Assembly (NCBI GenBank): GCA_041687395.1 | Contig: JAWLCA010000018.1 | Location: 1 to 64,000, forward strand | Length of the DNA stretch: 64,000 nucleotides | DNA from: JAWLCA01 sp041687395 | Lineage (GTDB): Bacteria > Pseudomonadota > Alphaproteobacteria > Rhodobacterales > Rhodobacteraceae | Direction: 5' to 3' | Translations under genes and position numbers: made by a program | Notes under the pieces: generated by a model | Told to the model about the DNA's origin: nothing | The model's database searches: none | Seen by the model: the letters and a program-made list of their open reading frames with translations, nothing else | Shown: piece by piece, positions 25,181 to 34,889 of the stretch | Layout: each line of letters begins with the position of its first letter | Numbering within the stretch: position 1 is the first letter of the stretch

Positions 25181-26872
25181 TCAGCCCTGGCGCCACCCCG
25201 GAAACAGCCGCGCCGCCGTATCGGGATCATACCGGCCCAGGCGCACATCTTCGTCCACCGCAGCAGGGTCGCGGGTGGCCGGGTCACCATAGCCCCCGCC
25301 GCCGGGCGTGCGCACGCGCACCCGGTCGCCCGCGGCCAGAGCGATGTCCTGCGCCTTGGACAGGTGCGGCGGCACCCAGACCTCGCCACCCCGGATCACT
25401 TCCACCCGGTTCACGCCGCCGTCCGACCCGCCCAGCGCCCCCTGCGGACCAACCCGCCCGTGGTCCATCACGAAGCTCGCCTGCGCGGTGCCGCGCAGCA
25501 GTTCCACCTCGTAATCCAACCCGAACCCGCCCCGGTGCCGCCCCGCCCCGCCGGAGTTTTCGTGCAGCGCGTAGCGGCGGTAGAGGACGGGATAGGTCTG
25601 CTCCATGATCTCCACCGGCGGGGCCTTGGAGATGCCGATGGTGGAACAGCCGTTCGACAGCCCGTCGTGATCGGCGTTGCCGCCATAGCCGCCGCCGGAG
25701 ATCTGATACATCACGTAATCGCGCCCGGTCTCGGGGTCGGTGCCTCCCAGCCCGAAGTTGCCGCTGGTCCCGGCGGGCGCGGCGGTCACCCGGTCGGGCA
25801 GCGGCTGGACGAGGGCGGCAAAGACGGCCTCGGCGATGCGCTGGCTGACCTCGGCCGCGCAGCCGGAGACCGGACGGGGGTACTGGGCGTCAAGGAACGT
25901 GCCCGCGATCCCCGTCACCGTCAGCAGCTCGAACGCGCCAGCGCTGAGCGGCACGTCGGGGAAGATGTGGCGCACGGCGAGGTAGACCGACGAGAACGTG
26001 GTGGCGCGGACGGAGTTCATCGGCCCGGCGCAGGGGGCGCTGGAACCGGTGAAATCGAACGTCAGGGTGCCGTGGGCCTTGGTGACGGTCAGGGCGATGG
26101 TCAGCGGATCGTCCACCACCCCGTCGCTGTCGATGAAGGCCTTTGCGCTCCACTGGCCATCGGGAATCGCCGCGATCTCGGCCCGCATCTGGCGGGCGGC
26201 GAGGCCGCGCATCTGCGCGATCGCGGCGCGCACCGTGTCGTCGCCGTAGCGGTCCAGCAGCGCCGAAAGCCGCGCCTCGCCCACGTAAAGCGCCGAGGCC
26301 TGCGCCTTCACGTCGCCGATGCGCTGGTCGGCGACGCGGATGTTGGCCTGGATGATCGCCCAGATCTCGTCGTCCATCTGCCCGCGCTTGAACAGCTTGA
26401 CGGGCGGCAGGCGCAGCCCCTCCTGCTCTGCCGCCGTGGCGCTTGCCGAAAAGCCGCCCGGCACCGCGCCGCCAGTGTCGGGCCAGTGGCCGGTGTTCGA
26501 CAGCCAGCAGAAGATGCGACCCCCGCGCCAGATCGGCATGGCAAAGCGGACGTCCATCAGATGCGTGCCGCCAAGGTAGGGGTCGTTGACGATATAGATG
26601 TCGCCGGGTTCCGGCTCGGCCGTGATGCCTGCCGCGATGCGCTCGATCAGGTGGCGGGTGGAGAACTGCATCGTGCCCACGAACACCGGCAGGCCGCGCA
26701 GCCCCTGCGCGATCAGCGAACCGTCCACCGCGTCGTAGATGCCGTCGGAGCGGTCGTCAGCCTCGGCGATCACGGGCGAGAACGCGGCACGCGAGAACGA
26801 CAGGTCCATCTCGTCGCAGACCTGTTGCAGCCCGGCCTGGATGACAGCCAGGGTGACGGGATCGACGGTCAT
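25181..26872 (-). CDS. Hydantoinase B/oxoprolinase-type subunit
   Basis: 563 aa HyuB family. N-terminus VDPVTLAVIQAGLQQVCDEMDLSFSRAAFS is typical, as is DIYIVNDPYLGGTHLMD and the C-terminal Gly-rich end (VRVRTPGGGGYGDPATRDP). With HyuA it forms an ATP-dependent amidohydrolase opening cyclic amides such as hydantoins, 5-oxoproline or, in acetophenone carboxylase relatives, carboxylating ketones. Start overlaps the hyuA stop by 4 bp. Last gene of the heterocycle operon. Confidence 0.93.
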   Translation of the reverse strand: MTVDPVTLAVIQAGLQQVCDEMDLSFSRAAFSPVIAEADDRSDGIYDAVDGSLIAQGLRGLPVFVGTMQFSTRHLIERIAAGITAEPEPGDIYIVNDPYLGGTHLMDVRFAMPIWRGGRIFCWLSNTGHWPDTGGAVPGGFSASATAAEQEGLRLPPVKLFKRGQMDDEIWAIIQANIRVADQRIGDVKAQASALYVGEARLSALLDRYGDDTVRAAIAQMRGLAARQMRAEIAAIPDGQWSAKAFIDSDGVVDDPLTIALTVTKAHGTLTFDFTGSSAPCAGPMNSVRATTFSSVYLAVRHIFPDVPLSAGAFELLTVTGIAGTFLDAQYPRPVSGCAAEVSQRIAEAVFAALVQPLPDRVTAAPAGTSGNFGLGGTDPETGRDYVMYQISGGGYGGNADHDGLSNGCSTIGISKAPPVEIMEQTYPVLYRRYALHENSGGAGRHRGGFGLDYEVELLRGTAQASFVMDHGRVGPQGALGGSDGGVNRVEVIRGGEVWVPPHLSKAQDIALAAGDRVRVRTPGGGGYGDPATRDPAAVDEDVRLGRYDPDTAARLFPGWRQG

Positions 26873-28896
26873 GGCGCGCCCCCGATGGTGACGATCAGGT
26901 TGCCGGTGGCGTCGGTCGTTACCGCATCGCCGGGCGGGACGACGAGGGTGGCGTCCATCTGTTCGACGATTGCCGGGCCGGGAAAGGCCGCGTCGGCGGG
27001 TAGCGCCTCGCGCGCATAGACCGGGGTGTCGTGGGGCCGGCCGTCGAAGATTACCGAGCGGCGGGTGGTCAGCGCCTCGGCCAGCGTGGTGCGGCGGGCG
27101 GCGGGGTCGAACAGCTTTCGCAGGTCGATGCCCTCGCGCACGCCGATGACGGAGCAGTTGAGGTTCACCAGCTTGGCGCGGATCGTGTCGAGGTCCACGC
27201 GGAAGCGAGCGTGATAGGCGGATTCGAACAGGCGTTGCAGGTCGGCGCGGGTGGGACTGCCGTGGGGGAGCGGCACGCGCAGCAGGTGGGTTTGGCCGAT
27301 GAACTGCATGTCGGCAGAAAACTCGACGCGGGTGGCGGAGAGGGTGACGGGCTCGGCCCCGATCAGCGCGCGGCCCTCGGCTTCCTGCTGGGCGAGGATT
27401 TCGGCGACCTGGGCCATGTCGGCGCTGTCGAGCGGCTGGTTGAGCGTGCGGACGAAGTCGTGGCGCAGGTCGGCCACGACGCAGCCCAGCGCGTTGGTCA
27501 GGCCGGGGCGGGCGGGGACGAGGACGCGGGGGATCGACAGTTCGCGCGCCAGCGCGCAGGCATGCAGCGGCCCCGCGCCGCCGAAGGCGAAAAGCGCGAA
27601 ATCGCGCGGGTCGGCGCCGAGCGAGACCGAGACCATGCGGATCGCGCCCGCCATCTGGATGTTGGCGAGCCGGATCACGGCGGCGGCCGCCTGGCCTGCG
27701 TCCAGCCCCAGCGGGCGGCCCAGCGCAGCGAAGGCGTTGCGCACCGCCGGCAGGCTGGCGCCGAAACGGTCGGGCGAGAGGCGGCCGAGCAGCAGGTTCG
27801 CATCGGAGATCGTCGGCCGGTTGCCGCCCCGTCCGTAGCAGATCGGCCCCGGATCCGAGCCGGCGCTTTCGGGGCCGACCCGCAGCATCCCCCCGCCATC
27901 GACCCGCGCGATGGACCCGCCGCCCGCGCCGACGGTGCGGACGTCCACCATGGGCACGTGGATCGGCATGGCATAATCCACCTCGATCTCGTTCGACACC
28001 GGGACGAGGCCATCGCGGATCAGCGCCACGTCGGTCGACGTACCGCCCATGTCATAGCTGATGAGGTTTCCCACGCCCGCCGCGCGGCCCGTATAGGCCG
28101 CCGCCATGACGCCGGACGCGGGGCCGGACATCACCGTCTTCACCGCCTCGGCCGAAACGCGGGCGGCCGAGACCATGCCGCCGTTGCCGTTCACCACCAG
28201 CAGGTCGCGGGCGTAGCCGCGGGCGCGTAGGTCGCCCGACAGACGCGCGATGTAGCGCTCCAGCACCGGCTGCACGCCCGCGTTGACGGCGGCCGTCACG
28301 CCGCGTTCGTATTCCCGGCTTTCGGACAGCAGTGCGTGGCCGCAGGTGACGTAGGGCGTGGGCCAGAGGTCGGCCGCGATCTCGGCCGCGCGCAGTTCGT
28401 GCGCGGGGTTGGTATAGGCGTGCAGGAAGTGGATCACCAGCGCCTCGCAGCCCTCTTCGATCAGGTGTTGCAGGGCCGCGCGCAGGGCGGGTTCGTCGAG
28501 CGGGGTCAGGACGCGGCCGCGGGCGTCCATGCGCTCGGGCACCTCCAGCCGCAGGTCGCGGGGGATGACGGGGGTGAACCGGCCGGTCATGCCGTAGGGC
28601 TGCGGGCGGGTGCGGCGGCCGAGTTCGAGCACGTCGCGGAACCCTTCGGTGGTGATGAGGCCGGTGCGGGCGAGGCGACGCTCCAGCACCGCGTTGGTGG
28701 TGGTCGTGGTGCCGTGGACGATCAGGGCGAGGTCGGCCAGATCCGCGCCCGCCGCCTGAAACGCCGCCAGCACCCCGCCCGCCTGATTGGGCAGCGTGGT
28801 CGGCACCTTGGCCAGCCGCAGGCCGCCCGCGGGGTCGAGCACCAGCAGGTCGGTGAAGGTGCCGCCCACATCGACGCCCGCCACCAGCCCGGCCAT
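26869..28896 (-). CDS. Hydantoinase A/oxoprolinase-type subunit
   Basis: 675 aa HyuA family, ASKHA-like ATPase. GVDVGGTFTDLLVL (residues 8-21) is the phosphate-binding loop; HGTTTTTNAVLERR and SYDMGGTSTDVALI are further nucleotide-site motifs. It should phosphorylate the lactam oxygen before hydrolysis by HyuB. ATG 28896 overlaps the livF stop (TGATG). Substrate not predictable from sequence; the operon suggests a ring lactam made by reduction. Confidence 0.94.
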   Translation of the reverse strand: MAGLVAGVDVGGTFTDLLVLDPAGGLRLAKVPTTLPNQAGGVLAAFQAAGADLADLALIVHGTTTTTNAVLERRLARTGLITTEGFRDVLELGRRTRPQPYGMTGRFTPVIPRDLRLEVPERMDARGRVLTPLDEPALRAALQHLIEEGCEALVIHFLHAYTNPAHELRAAEIAADLWPTPYVTCGHALLSESREYERGVTAAVNAGVQPVLERYIARLSGDLRARGYARDLLVVNGNGGMVSAARVSAEAVKTVMSGPASGVMAAAYTGRAAGVGNLISYDMGGTSTDVALIRDGLVPVSNEIEVDYAMPIHVPMVDVRTVGAGGGSIARVDGGGMLRVGPESAGSDPGPICYGRGGNRPTISDANLLLGRLSPDRFGASLPAVRNAFAALGRPLGLDAGQAAAAVIRLANIQMAGAIRMVSVSLGADPRDFALFAFGGAGPLHACALARELSIPRVLVPARPGLTNALGCVVADLRHDFVRTLNQPLDSADMAQVAEILAQQEAEGRALIGAEPVTLSATRVEFSADMQFIGQTHLLRVPLPHGSPTRADLQRLFESAYHARFRVDLDTIRAKLVNLNCSVIGVREGIDLRKLFDPAARRTTLAEALTTRRSVIFDGRPHDTPVYAREALPADAAFPGPAIVEQMDATLVVPPGDAVTTDATGNLIVTIGGAP

Positions 28897-29591
28897 CACA
28901 CGCCCACATACTTGAGAAACGCCGGCGCATCAGGCGACAAGTCCGCGATCGGCAAGGTTTCCGCCACCGTGCCGCCGGTGACAAAGGCCACCCGGTCGGC
29001 CAGCGCCAGCACCGCATCGACGCGCTGCTCCACCAGAACCGTCGCCATCCCCTGCCCCTTCAACGCCGCCACCGTGTCTCGGATCAGGGATATCATGGAA
29101 GGCTGCAGCCCCTCGGTCGGCTCGTCCAAGAGTAGCACCTTGGGTTCCAGACACAGCGCGCGGGCGATGGCGAGCATCTGCTGCTCGCCGCCCGAGAGGG
29201 TGCGGGCCATCTGGCCCAGCCGTTCGCGCAGCCGGGGGAAGAGGTCTAACACCCGCTCTCGCGTGGCTGCGCCCATACCACGGGTCATCAGGCCGACCTC
29301 GATATTCTCGGCCACGGTCAGTTCGGCAAACAGGCGCCGGCCCTGCGGCACGTAGCCGATCCCCCGGCGCGGCACCTCATGCGCGGGCAGGCCGTCGATG
29401 CGATCGCCATCCAGCGTGATGGTTCCCGCGCGGACGGGGACGAGGCCCATAAGCGCCTTCAGGGCAGTGGATTTGCCCGCCCCGTTGCGGCCCATCAGGC
29501 AGAGCACCTCGCCTTGGCCCACCTCAAACGACAGGCCGCGCAGCACCTGCACCGCGCCGTAGCCTGCGTCGATGGCGTCCACCTTCAGCAT
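28896..29591 (-). CDS. Liv-type ABC transporter ATPase (LivF-like)
   Basis: 231 aa. Walker A GRNGAGKST, signature LSGGEQQML, Walker B LLLDEPTEGLQPSM. Branched-chain amino acid/amide/urea ABC family. Coupled by overlap to the LivG-like gene upstream and to hyuA downstream. It imports the operon substrate or a precursor across the inner membrane together with the four neighbouring proteins. Confidence 0.94.
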   Translation of the reverse strand: MLKVDAIDAGYGAVQVLRGLSFEVGQGEVLCLMGRNGAGKSTALKALMGLVPVRAGTITLDGDRIDGLPAHEVPRRGIGYVPQGRRLFAELTVAENIEVGLMTRGMGAATRERVLDLFPRLRERLGQMARTLSGGEQQMLAIARALCLEPKVLLLDEPTEGLQPSMISLIRDTVAALKGQGMATVLVEQRVDAVLALADRVAFVTGGTVAETLPIADLSPDAPAFLKYVGV

Positions 29592-30301
29592 CAGCCCCCC
29601 AGATAGGCGGCCTGCACCGCCGGGTTGGCGCGGATCGCATCGGGCGTCCCGCTGGCCAGTTTCGTCCCGAAGTTCAGAACCGTGATCCGGTCAGCCAGAT
29701 CCATCACCACATCCATGTTGTGTTCGATCAGCAGCACCGTCGCCGCCGGCACCACACTACGCACCAGCGCCTTGAATGCCTCGATCTCTCCCTGCGCCAG
29801 CCCTTGGGTCGGCTCGTCCAGGATCAGCAGCCGGGGGTTGAGCGCAAGGCCCATCGCCACCTCCAGCAACCGCTGGTGGCCGTAGCTGAGGGTACCGGCC
29901 TCCTGCCCCGCCCGGCCCTGCAGAACGACGCGCGAGAGGCCCGCCATCGTCTCGGCCTCCAGATCCCCCGCCCCGCGTTGCTGGACGGCCAGCGCGACGT
30001 TGTCGAAGACCGACAGACGCGCGTAGATCGAGGTGATCTGGAAGGTATAGGCGATGCCGGTCCGCACGCGGGCATGGGCGGGCAGCCGCGTGATGTCGGA
30101 CCCGTCGAAGAGGATGGTGCCAGACTGCACCGGCACGCGGCCGCAGATCAGGCTGACAAAGGTGGTCTTGCCCGCGCCATTGGGGCCGATCAGGGCGTGG
30201 ATCTCGCCTTGGGTCAAATCGAAATCGACGCCGTCCACGGCCTTCAGGCCCCCGAAATGCCGCGTCAGGCCGCGGGTTTCCAGAAGCGTCACGGTAGCCA
30301 T
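29591..30301 (-). CDS. Liv-type ABC transporter ATPase (LivG-like)
   Basis: 236 aa. Walker A GPNGAGKTT, Walker B LLILDEPTQGL, H-loop LLIEHNMDVVMDLA. Start at ATG 30301 overlaps the LivM-like gene by 13 bp; a GTG at 30310 is possible. Shorter signature (LSYGHQRLLE) is normal for LivG. Confidence 0.93.
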   Translation of the reverse strand: MATVTLLETRGLTRHFGGLKAVDGVDFDLTQGEIHALIGPNGAGKTTFVSLICGRVPVQSGTILFDGSDITRLPAHARVRTGIAYTFQITSIYARLSVFDNVALAVQQRGAGDLEAETMAGLSRVVLQGRAGQEAGTLSYGHQRLLEVAMGLALNPRLLILDEPTQGLAQGEIEAFKALVRSVVPAATVLLIEHNMDVVMDLADRITVLNFGTKLASGTPDAIRANPAVQAAYLGG

Positions 30302-31227
30302 TTCAGCCACCTTTCGCGGATCGTGCCCAGAATGCCCTTGGGCGCGAACAGCACCAGCACCACCAGCGCCAGCCCCACGACCAGGAGATGCGCCGAGGTG
30401 TAGCTGCTGGCAATCTCGATCAGGTAGAACATCGCCAGCGCGCCCAGGAACGGCCCGATCACCGTGCCCGCCCCGCCCAAGAGGACATAAAGCAGCGGCA
30501 GGATCGAGTACTGGATCGAGGCGAAGGTGGCGCCGACATAGCCGAACATGAGGCCGTAAGCCGCGCCCGCCGCCCCGGCGTAAAGCCCCGACAGGGCCAG
30601 CGCGAGCAGCTTCACGCGGAACGGGTCATAGCCCAGCATGCGGCTGCGTTCCTCGTTCTCGCGCATCGCCACCATGACGCGCCCCGTCGGCGAGCGGACG
30701 AGCCAGAGCTTCAGAAGCAGGGCCGCGCCAAAGAGCGCCAGCGCCGCGAAATAGCGCATCGTCGGGTCCGACAGGTCCAGCGCGCCCAGCGACCGGGCCG
30801 CGCGGTCGATCACGAACCCCTCGTCCCCGCGCGTCCAGGCGCCGAGGTAGAGGATCGTCAAATAGCCGGCCTGCGCGAACATCAGCGTCACGATCATGAA
30901 CGACACGCCGGCGGTGCGCAGTGCCAAGAGGCCCACGGCGACGGCCATCGCGCCCCCGGCCAGCACGCCCAGCGGCAGGCCGAGCAGTGCGTCCCACCCG
31001 CCGATCTGCACCAGCATCCCCGTGGCATAAAGGCCCGAGGCAAAAAACAGCGCGTGGCCAAGGCTTAACAGCCCGGTGTAGCCAAACGAAATGTTGTAGC
31101 CCATGGCGAAGACCGCCAGCACCATGACGCGCGCGACCGAGGTGTGGTGATAGGGCGGCAGCAGGAACTGCGCCGCGAACAGCGCGGCGAGCAGGCCGAG
31201 GTGCAGGCCGACGACCCGTCCGCTCAT
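30289..31227 (-). CDS. Liv-type ABC permease (LivM-like)
   Basis: 312 aa, about nine membrane helices. Motifs MGYNISFGYTGLLSLGHALFF and the EEN-containing loop MRENEERSRMLGYDPFRVKL are characteristic of LivM. ATGA overlap with the LivH-like gene. Confidence 0.93.
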   Translation of the reverse strand: MSGRVVGLHLGLLAALFAAQFLLPPYHHTSVARVMVLAVFAMGYNISFGYTGLLSLGHALFFASGLYATGMLVQIGGWDALLGLPLGVLAGGAMAVAVGLLALRTAGVSFMIVTLMFAQAGYLTILYLGAWTRGDEGFVIDRAARSLGALDLSDPTMRYFAALALFGAALLLKLWLVRSPTGRVMVAMRENEERSRMLGYDPFRVKLLALALSGLYAGAAGAAYGLMFGYVGATFASIQYSILPLLYVLLGGAGTVIGPFLGALAMFYLIEIASSYTSAHLLVVGLALVVLVLFAPKGILGTIRERWLKWLP

Positions 31228-32105
31228 GCCGCGCGCGCCCCGAACAGGCCCTGCGGGCGGAACACCAGCACCAGCGCCACGAATAGTGTGGCGAGGATCT
31301 TGGCCAGCGTCGGCGAGAAGAAGACCGAGATCACCCCGTCCGACACCCCGATCAGCAGGGCCGCGACCAGCGTGCCGCGCAAACTGCCCAAGCCCCCGAT
31401 AATGACCACGATGAAGGACAAAAGCAGCGGGTCATGCCCCATCAGGTAATGCGCCTGCTGGATCGGCACGATCAGCACCGCCGCGATGGCCGCCAGCCCC
31501 GCGCCCATCGCAAAGACCAGCGCATAGACCCGGTCCACGTTGATCCCGAAGGCCCGCGCGGTTTCCCGGTCCATCTGGGTGGCGCGCATCACGAGGCCGA
31601 TGCGGGTGCGGGTCAGCACCAGCCAGACGCCGATCAGCACCACCACCGCCGCCGCGATCACCGCGAACTTGTAGCCGGAATAGCCGAACCACGGGAACTG
31701 GATGCGCCAGGTGAAGGGCGCCAGCACAGGCCGCGCATCGGGGCCGTAGAGGCTGAGCGCGGTCTGCTGCAGGATGTAGAGCAGCCCGATGGTGGCGACG
31801 ATCGTCGCCTCGGGGTCATAGTTCAGCCGTTTCAGGACCCCCCAGTCGGCCGTCGCCGCGACCGCGCCGACGACCAGCGGACACAAGAACAGCGCAGCCG
31901 CGAAGCCCACGGCGGGCGGGCCGGGCACCCAGGTGGTGACGAACCACGCCGCCACCGCGCCCAGCATGAAGAATTCGCCATGCGCGACGTTGACCACCCG
32001 CATGACGCCGAACACCAGGGACAAGCCCACGGCGGTCAGCGCCAGCACGGCGGCCATCACCAGCCCCTCCATCAGGGCCAGCAGCAGGAACGGTCCGAAC
32101 CCCAA
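31224..32105 (-). CDS. Liv-type ABC permease (LivH-like)
   Basis: 293 aa, about eight membrane helices. GLSLVFGVMRVVNVAHGEFFMLGA is the LivH signature, more specifically the urea/amide-type branch; the late GGLGSLRGTLVAALLIGV also fits. The frame opens with TTG at 32105; ATG at 32072 is an alternative that shortens the first helix. 21 bp from the binding-protein gene. Confidence 0.92.
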   Translation of the reverse strand: MGFGPFLLLALMEGLVMAAVLALTAVGLSLVFGVMRVVNVAHGEFFMLGAVAAWFVTTWVPGPPAVGFAAALFLCPLVVGAVAATADWGVLKRLNYDPEATIVATIGLLYILQQTALSLYGPDARPVLAPFTWRIQFPWFGYSGYKFAVIAAAVVVLIGVWLVLTRTRIGLVMRATQMDRETARAFGINVDRVYALVFAMGAGLAAIAAVLIVPIQQAHYLMGHDPLLLSFIVVIIGGLGSLRGTLVAALLIGVSDGVISVFFSPTLAKILATLFVALVLVFRPQGLFGARAA

Positions 32106-32126
32106 GGCGCGGCGCCCCGCGCCGGA

Positions 32127-33413
32127 TCAGAACGACATCGTGGTGTAGTCCACCGCGTCGGGATACAGGCTGTCCTCGATCGCCGTTGTGTGCACCTTCA
32201 CCAGCTTGCCGCCGTCCACGCGGCTGATGAACTGGTGGCCGAACATCTGGTGGGTCTTGCCATTGAAGATCTTGTTGCCCTGCACATGCTCCAGGCTTTC
32301 GGGGAACTCGGTCATCGCCTCGATCGCCTCGACAAAGGCCTGCCGGTCGCCGGTATACTGATAGTCGCAGGCGATCATCGCGTCGCGGATCACGAACAGC
32401 GTCTCCCAGACCGAGAACATGTGCCCGTAGGTCGAGATATCGCGCCCGTCGGACACCGAAGCGCCGCGGTCGTCCACGCCGACCGCTTCGCGGTAGGTGA
32501 CTTCATGCTCGGAGGCATCGGGCTGCAGGTCGCGGCAGTGGCCTTCCCAGAAATGCGTGCCGTCCAGGAACTCCAGCCCCGGGCTGGCCATGTCCACCGC
32601 CTCCAGGCTGTCGATGAAGCCGAAGATCTCGGGCCGGGCGCCGGTGCCGTAGAATTCGCCCAATTCCTTCACGAAGGTCAGAACGGCCGGGCCGACCATG
32701 ACGTGATAGAGCACCTCGGTCTCGTTCGAGATCCGGGGGAAGTAGCGGGTGAAACTGGTCTCGGTCGGCGGAATCGCGATCAGGTCCAGGATCTCGCCGC
32801 CGTTCGCCTCGACCGCGGCCGAGAAGTAGTCGCGGTGGTCGTGGCCAAAGGCGTAGTCGGGGAACAGCATCGTGACCTTTTTCCCCAGGTTCTCCATCAC
32901 CCAGGGCGCCATCGAGGTGACCTGCGCGCGCACGTCGGTGATGCCGGGCTGCAGGGTCCAGCGGTTCAAGTTGCCGGACGCGACGTGGAACCCTTCGGAG
33001 CAGACCAGATAGGGCACCTGCTGTTCGGCGGCCGCCGGGGCGGAGCCGATGACCACGTGCGAGAAGAGCGGGCCGAAGACCACGTCGCATTGCGATTGCG
33101 TCGCCAGCTTCTCCACCACCTCGGCCCCGCGGCGGGGGTCGGTGCCGTCGTCTTCAAAGATGATCTCGACCGGGCGGCCGTTGATGCCGCCTGCGTCGTT
33201 CAGCACCTTCAGCGCCGCCTGTGCGGTGCGTTCGTACCAGCGCCCGTAAGCCGCGCCGATGCCGGTGCGGTGGAGCTGAAAGCCCAGCCGGATCGGGGCC
33301 GCGCTTTGCGCGCTGGCAAAGCGCGCGGGCAGTCCCGCGGCCATCAGGCCGGCGCCCGCGGCCATGCCGCCAAGAACCTTGCGGCGCGAGGGGTGGATCA
33401 GGGATCGGGTCAT
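32127..33413 (-). CDS. Tat-exported ABC substrate-binding protein (amide/urea type)
   Basis: 428 aa, periplasmic binding protein type I of the Liv/amide family. Twin-arginine signal SRRKVLGG followed by a hydrophobic stretch and ASAQ cleavage region near residue 36. Tat export suggests folding before export, which is unusual but known for this subgroup. Family motifs: ALKVLNDAGGINGRPVEIIFEDD, FGPLFSHVV. GGAGG-like site before ATG 33413. Ligand unknown. Confidence 0.9.
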   Translation of the reverse strand: MTRSLIHPSRRKVLGGMAAGAGLMAAGLPARFASAQSAAPIRLGFQLHRTGIGAAYGRWYERTAQAALKVLNDAGGINGRPVEIIFEDDGTDPRRGAEVVEKLATQSQCDVVFGPLFSHVVIGSAPAAAEQQVPYLVCSEGFHVASGNLNRWTLQPGITDVRAQVTSMAPWVMENLGKKVTMLFPDYAFGHDHRDYFSAAVEANGGEILDLIAIPPTETSFTRYFPRISNETEVLYHVMVGPAVLTFVKELGEFYGTGARPEIFGFIDSLEAVDMASPGLEFLDGTHFWEGHCRDLQPDASEHEVTYREAVGVDDRGASVSDGRDISTYGHMFSVWETLFVIRDAMIACDYQYTGDRQAFVEAIEAMTEFPESLEHVQGNKIFNGKTHQMFGHQFISRVDGGKLVKVHTTAIEDSLYPDAVDYTTMSF

Positions 33414-33506
33414 GGGAAGCCTCCGGCTGCTGGAACGGCGCGGGCGTTCAATCACCGCGCCTTGGGGCCAGAATGGGCGGGGCCTTGGGCGTTGTAAACG
33501 AAATTC

Positions 33507-34889
33507 TCAGGCGCCGACCGGGGTGGAGAGCAGCCACAGCCCCAGCACCGTGTAGCCCACCATCAGCGCCGTCATCGGCAGATGCGCCCGCAGCGCCGCA
33601 CCCCGGCCCACCAGATGCAGCGCCAGGATCACCGCCAGCAGATGCGCTCCCAGGATGGCCAGGAACTGCACGTTCCAGATCAGCGTTACCACCCGCAAAT
33701 CCGACAGGAAGCCGAAGCTGACCCAGTAGTCCGAAAGGCCGAACAGGTTGTCGCCGCGGAACAGCGGATCGTTCAGCGCGGCCACCGCGAACTGTCCGCC
33801 GGTCAGCAGCGCCACGAAGTAATGCGCCCCGTGGTAGCCCGCCGCAATCGGCAGGAACGACAGCATCCACGGCCCCGTCTCGGCCCAGAAGCCGCCCCGA
33901 CGCCCCGCCAGCCAGCGCCCAAGCGCCATGGCGCCGAGGGTGGAGGCCGCGACCAGCGCCCATGTCGCCAGCAGCCCGGCCGTGTTCACCCCCATCACCG
34001 CCGAGCGGCCGGGAAATTCCAGCGGATTGACCCCGATCAGCCCCATCCACCAGAAGGTCTTGGACAGCCCGTCGAAGGTGACGCCCGCCAGAACCAGCGT
34101 GACAAAGGCCACGGCCGAGGGCGGCAGCGGATCGGCGCGGACGATCTGCGCGCCGGGCCAGCCCATCATCATCCGCGCGCGGTTGTCGCGGATCTCAAGC
34201 CAGAACGGCGCGATGCGGGCGATGAAGCCATAGAACACGGTCAGGAACTCTCCGCGCTTCAGCCAGTCCTCGCCCTCGATCACCGCGAAGGCGAAGATCA
34301 CCAGCCAGTAGCCCAGGATCACGCGCGCCAGCACCGCCGGATCCTCGGGGCGAAGCGACACGATCTCGAACCATGCGAAACCCAGATAGCCCAGCACGGC
34401 GGGCCAGTAGGCCAGCCGCGACAGGCCCGCCGAGCCCCGGCGCCCGATCACCGCGCGGACGATCCGCACCGGCCCGGTCCAGGGGTTGATCGCGCGCCAC
34501 AGGTTCCCCAGCAGCATCGACGCCAGCGTGAGGCCCACCCACAGCAGCGACCAGAAGGTCAGCGTCAGCAGGTTGTGCATCGGGTCGCGGCTGCCGTAGA
34601 GGCCGACCATGACCAGGCCCGCGAGGACCAGGAAGGAAAGGCAGGAGGTCAGCGTTTCCGGCACCAGCACCGGGCGTTCGGCGATCAGCCGCGGTTCCAG
34701 CCGCGGCAGCCGGTGTGCCAGCGCGCCGATCACGCCGGTCAGCGCCACGGTGGCCGCCGCCCCGGCGATATAGTGACCCGTGGGCAGGGTCAGCACGATC
34801 ATCGGCGGCAGGGCGCAGGCCAAGGCCCCACCCGGCGTCGCCGCTAAAGCCGCGATCAGCGCAAGCCGTCGTTGCCCGCGATCTCCCAC
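33507..34889 (-). CDS. Polytopic membrane protein of unknown function
   Basis: About 460 aa. From GTG 34889 the sequence begins MGDRGQRR-LALIAALAATPGGALA, a convincing signal peptide, followed by roughly ten membrane helices and loops with PTGHYIAGAA, RAINPWTGPVR and FLPIAAGYHGAHYF. The first ATG is 34802, after the putative signal. No transporter or enzyme family recognised. It overlaps the amino-acid-synthesis gene by 34 bp and precedes the importer, so it belongs to the operon and may move a substrate, product or electrons. Confidence 0.75.
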   Translation of the reverse strand: MGDRGQRRLALIAALAATPGGALACALPPMIVLTLPTGHYIAGAAATVALTGVIGALAHRLPRLEPRLIAERPVLVPETLTSCLSFLVLAGLVMVGLYGSRDPMHNLLTLTFWSLLWVGLTLASMLLGNLWRAINPWTGPVRIVRAVIGRRGSAGLSRLAYWPAVLGYLGFAWFEIVSLRPEDPAVLARVILGYWLVIFAFAVIEGEDWLKRGEFLTVFYGFIARIAPFWLEIRDNRARMMMGWPGAQIVRADPLPPSAVAFVTLVLAGVTFDGLSKTFWWMGLIGVNPLEFPGRSAVMGVNTAGLLATWALVAASTLGAMALGRWLAGRRGGFWAETGPWMLSFLPIAAGYHGAHYFVALLTGGQFAVAALNDPLFRGDNLFGLSDYWVSFGFLSDLRVVTLIWNVQFLAILGAHLLAVILALHLVGRGAALRAHLPMTALMVGYTVLGLWLLSTPVGA

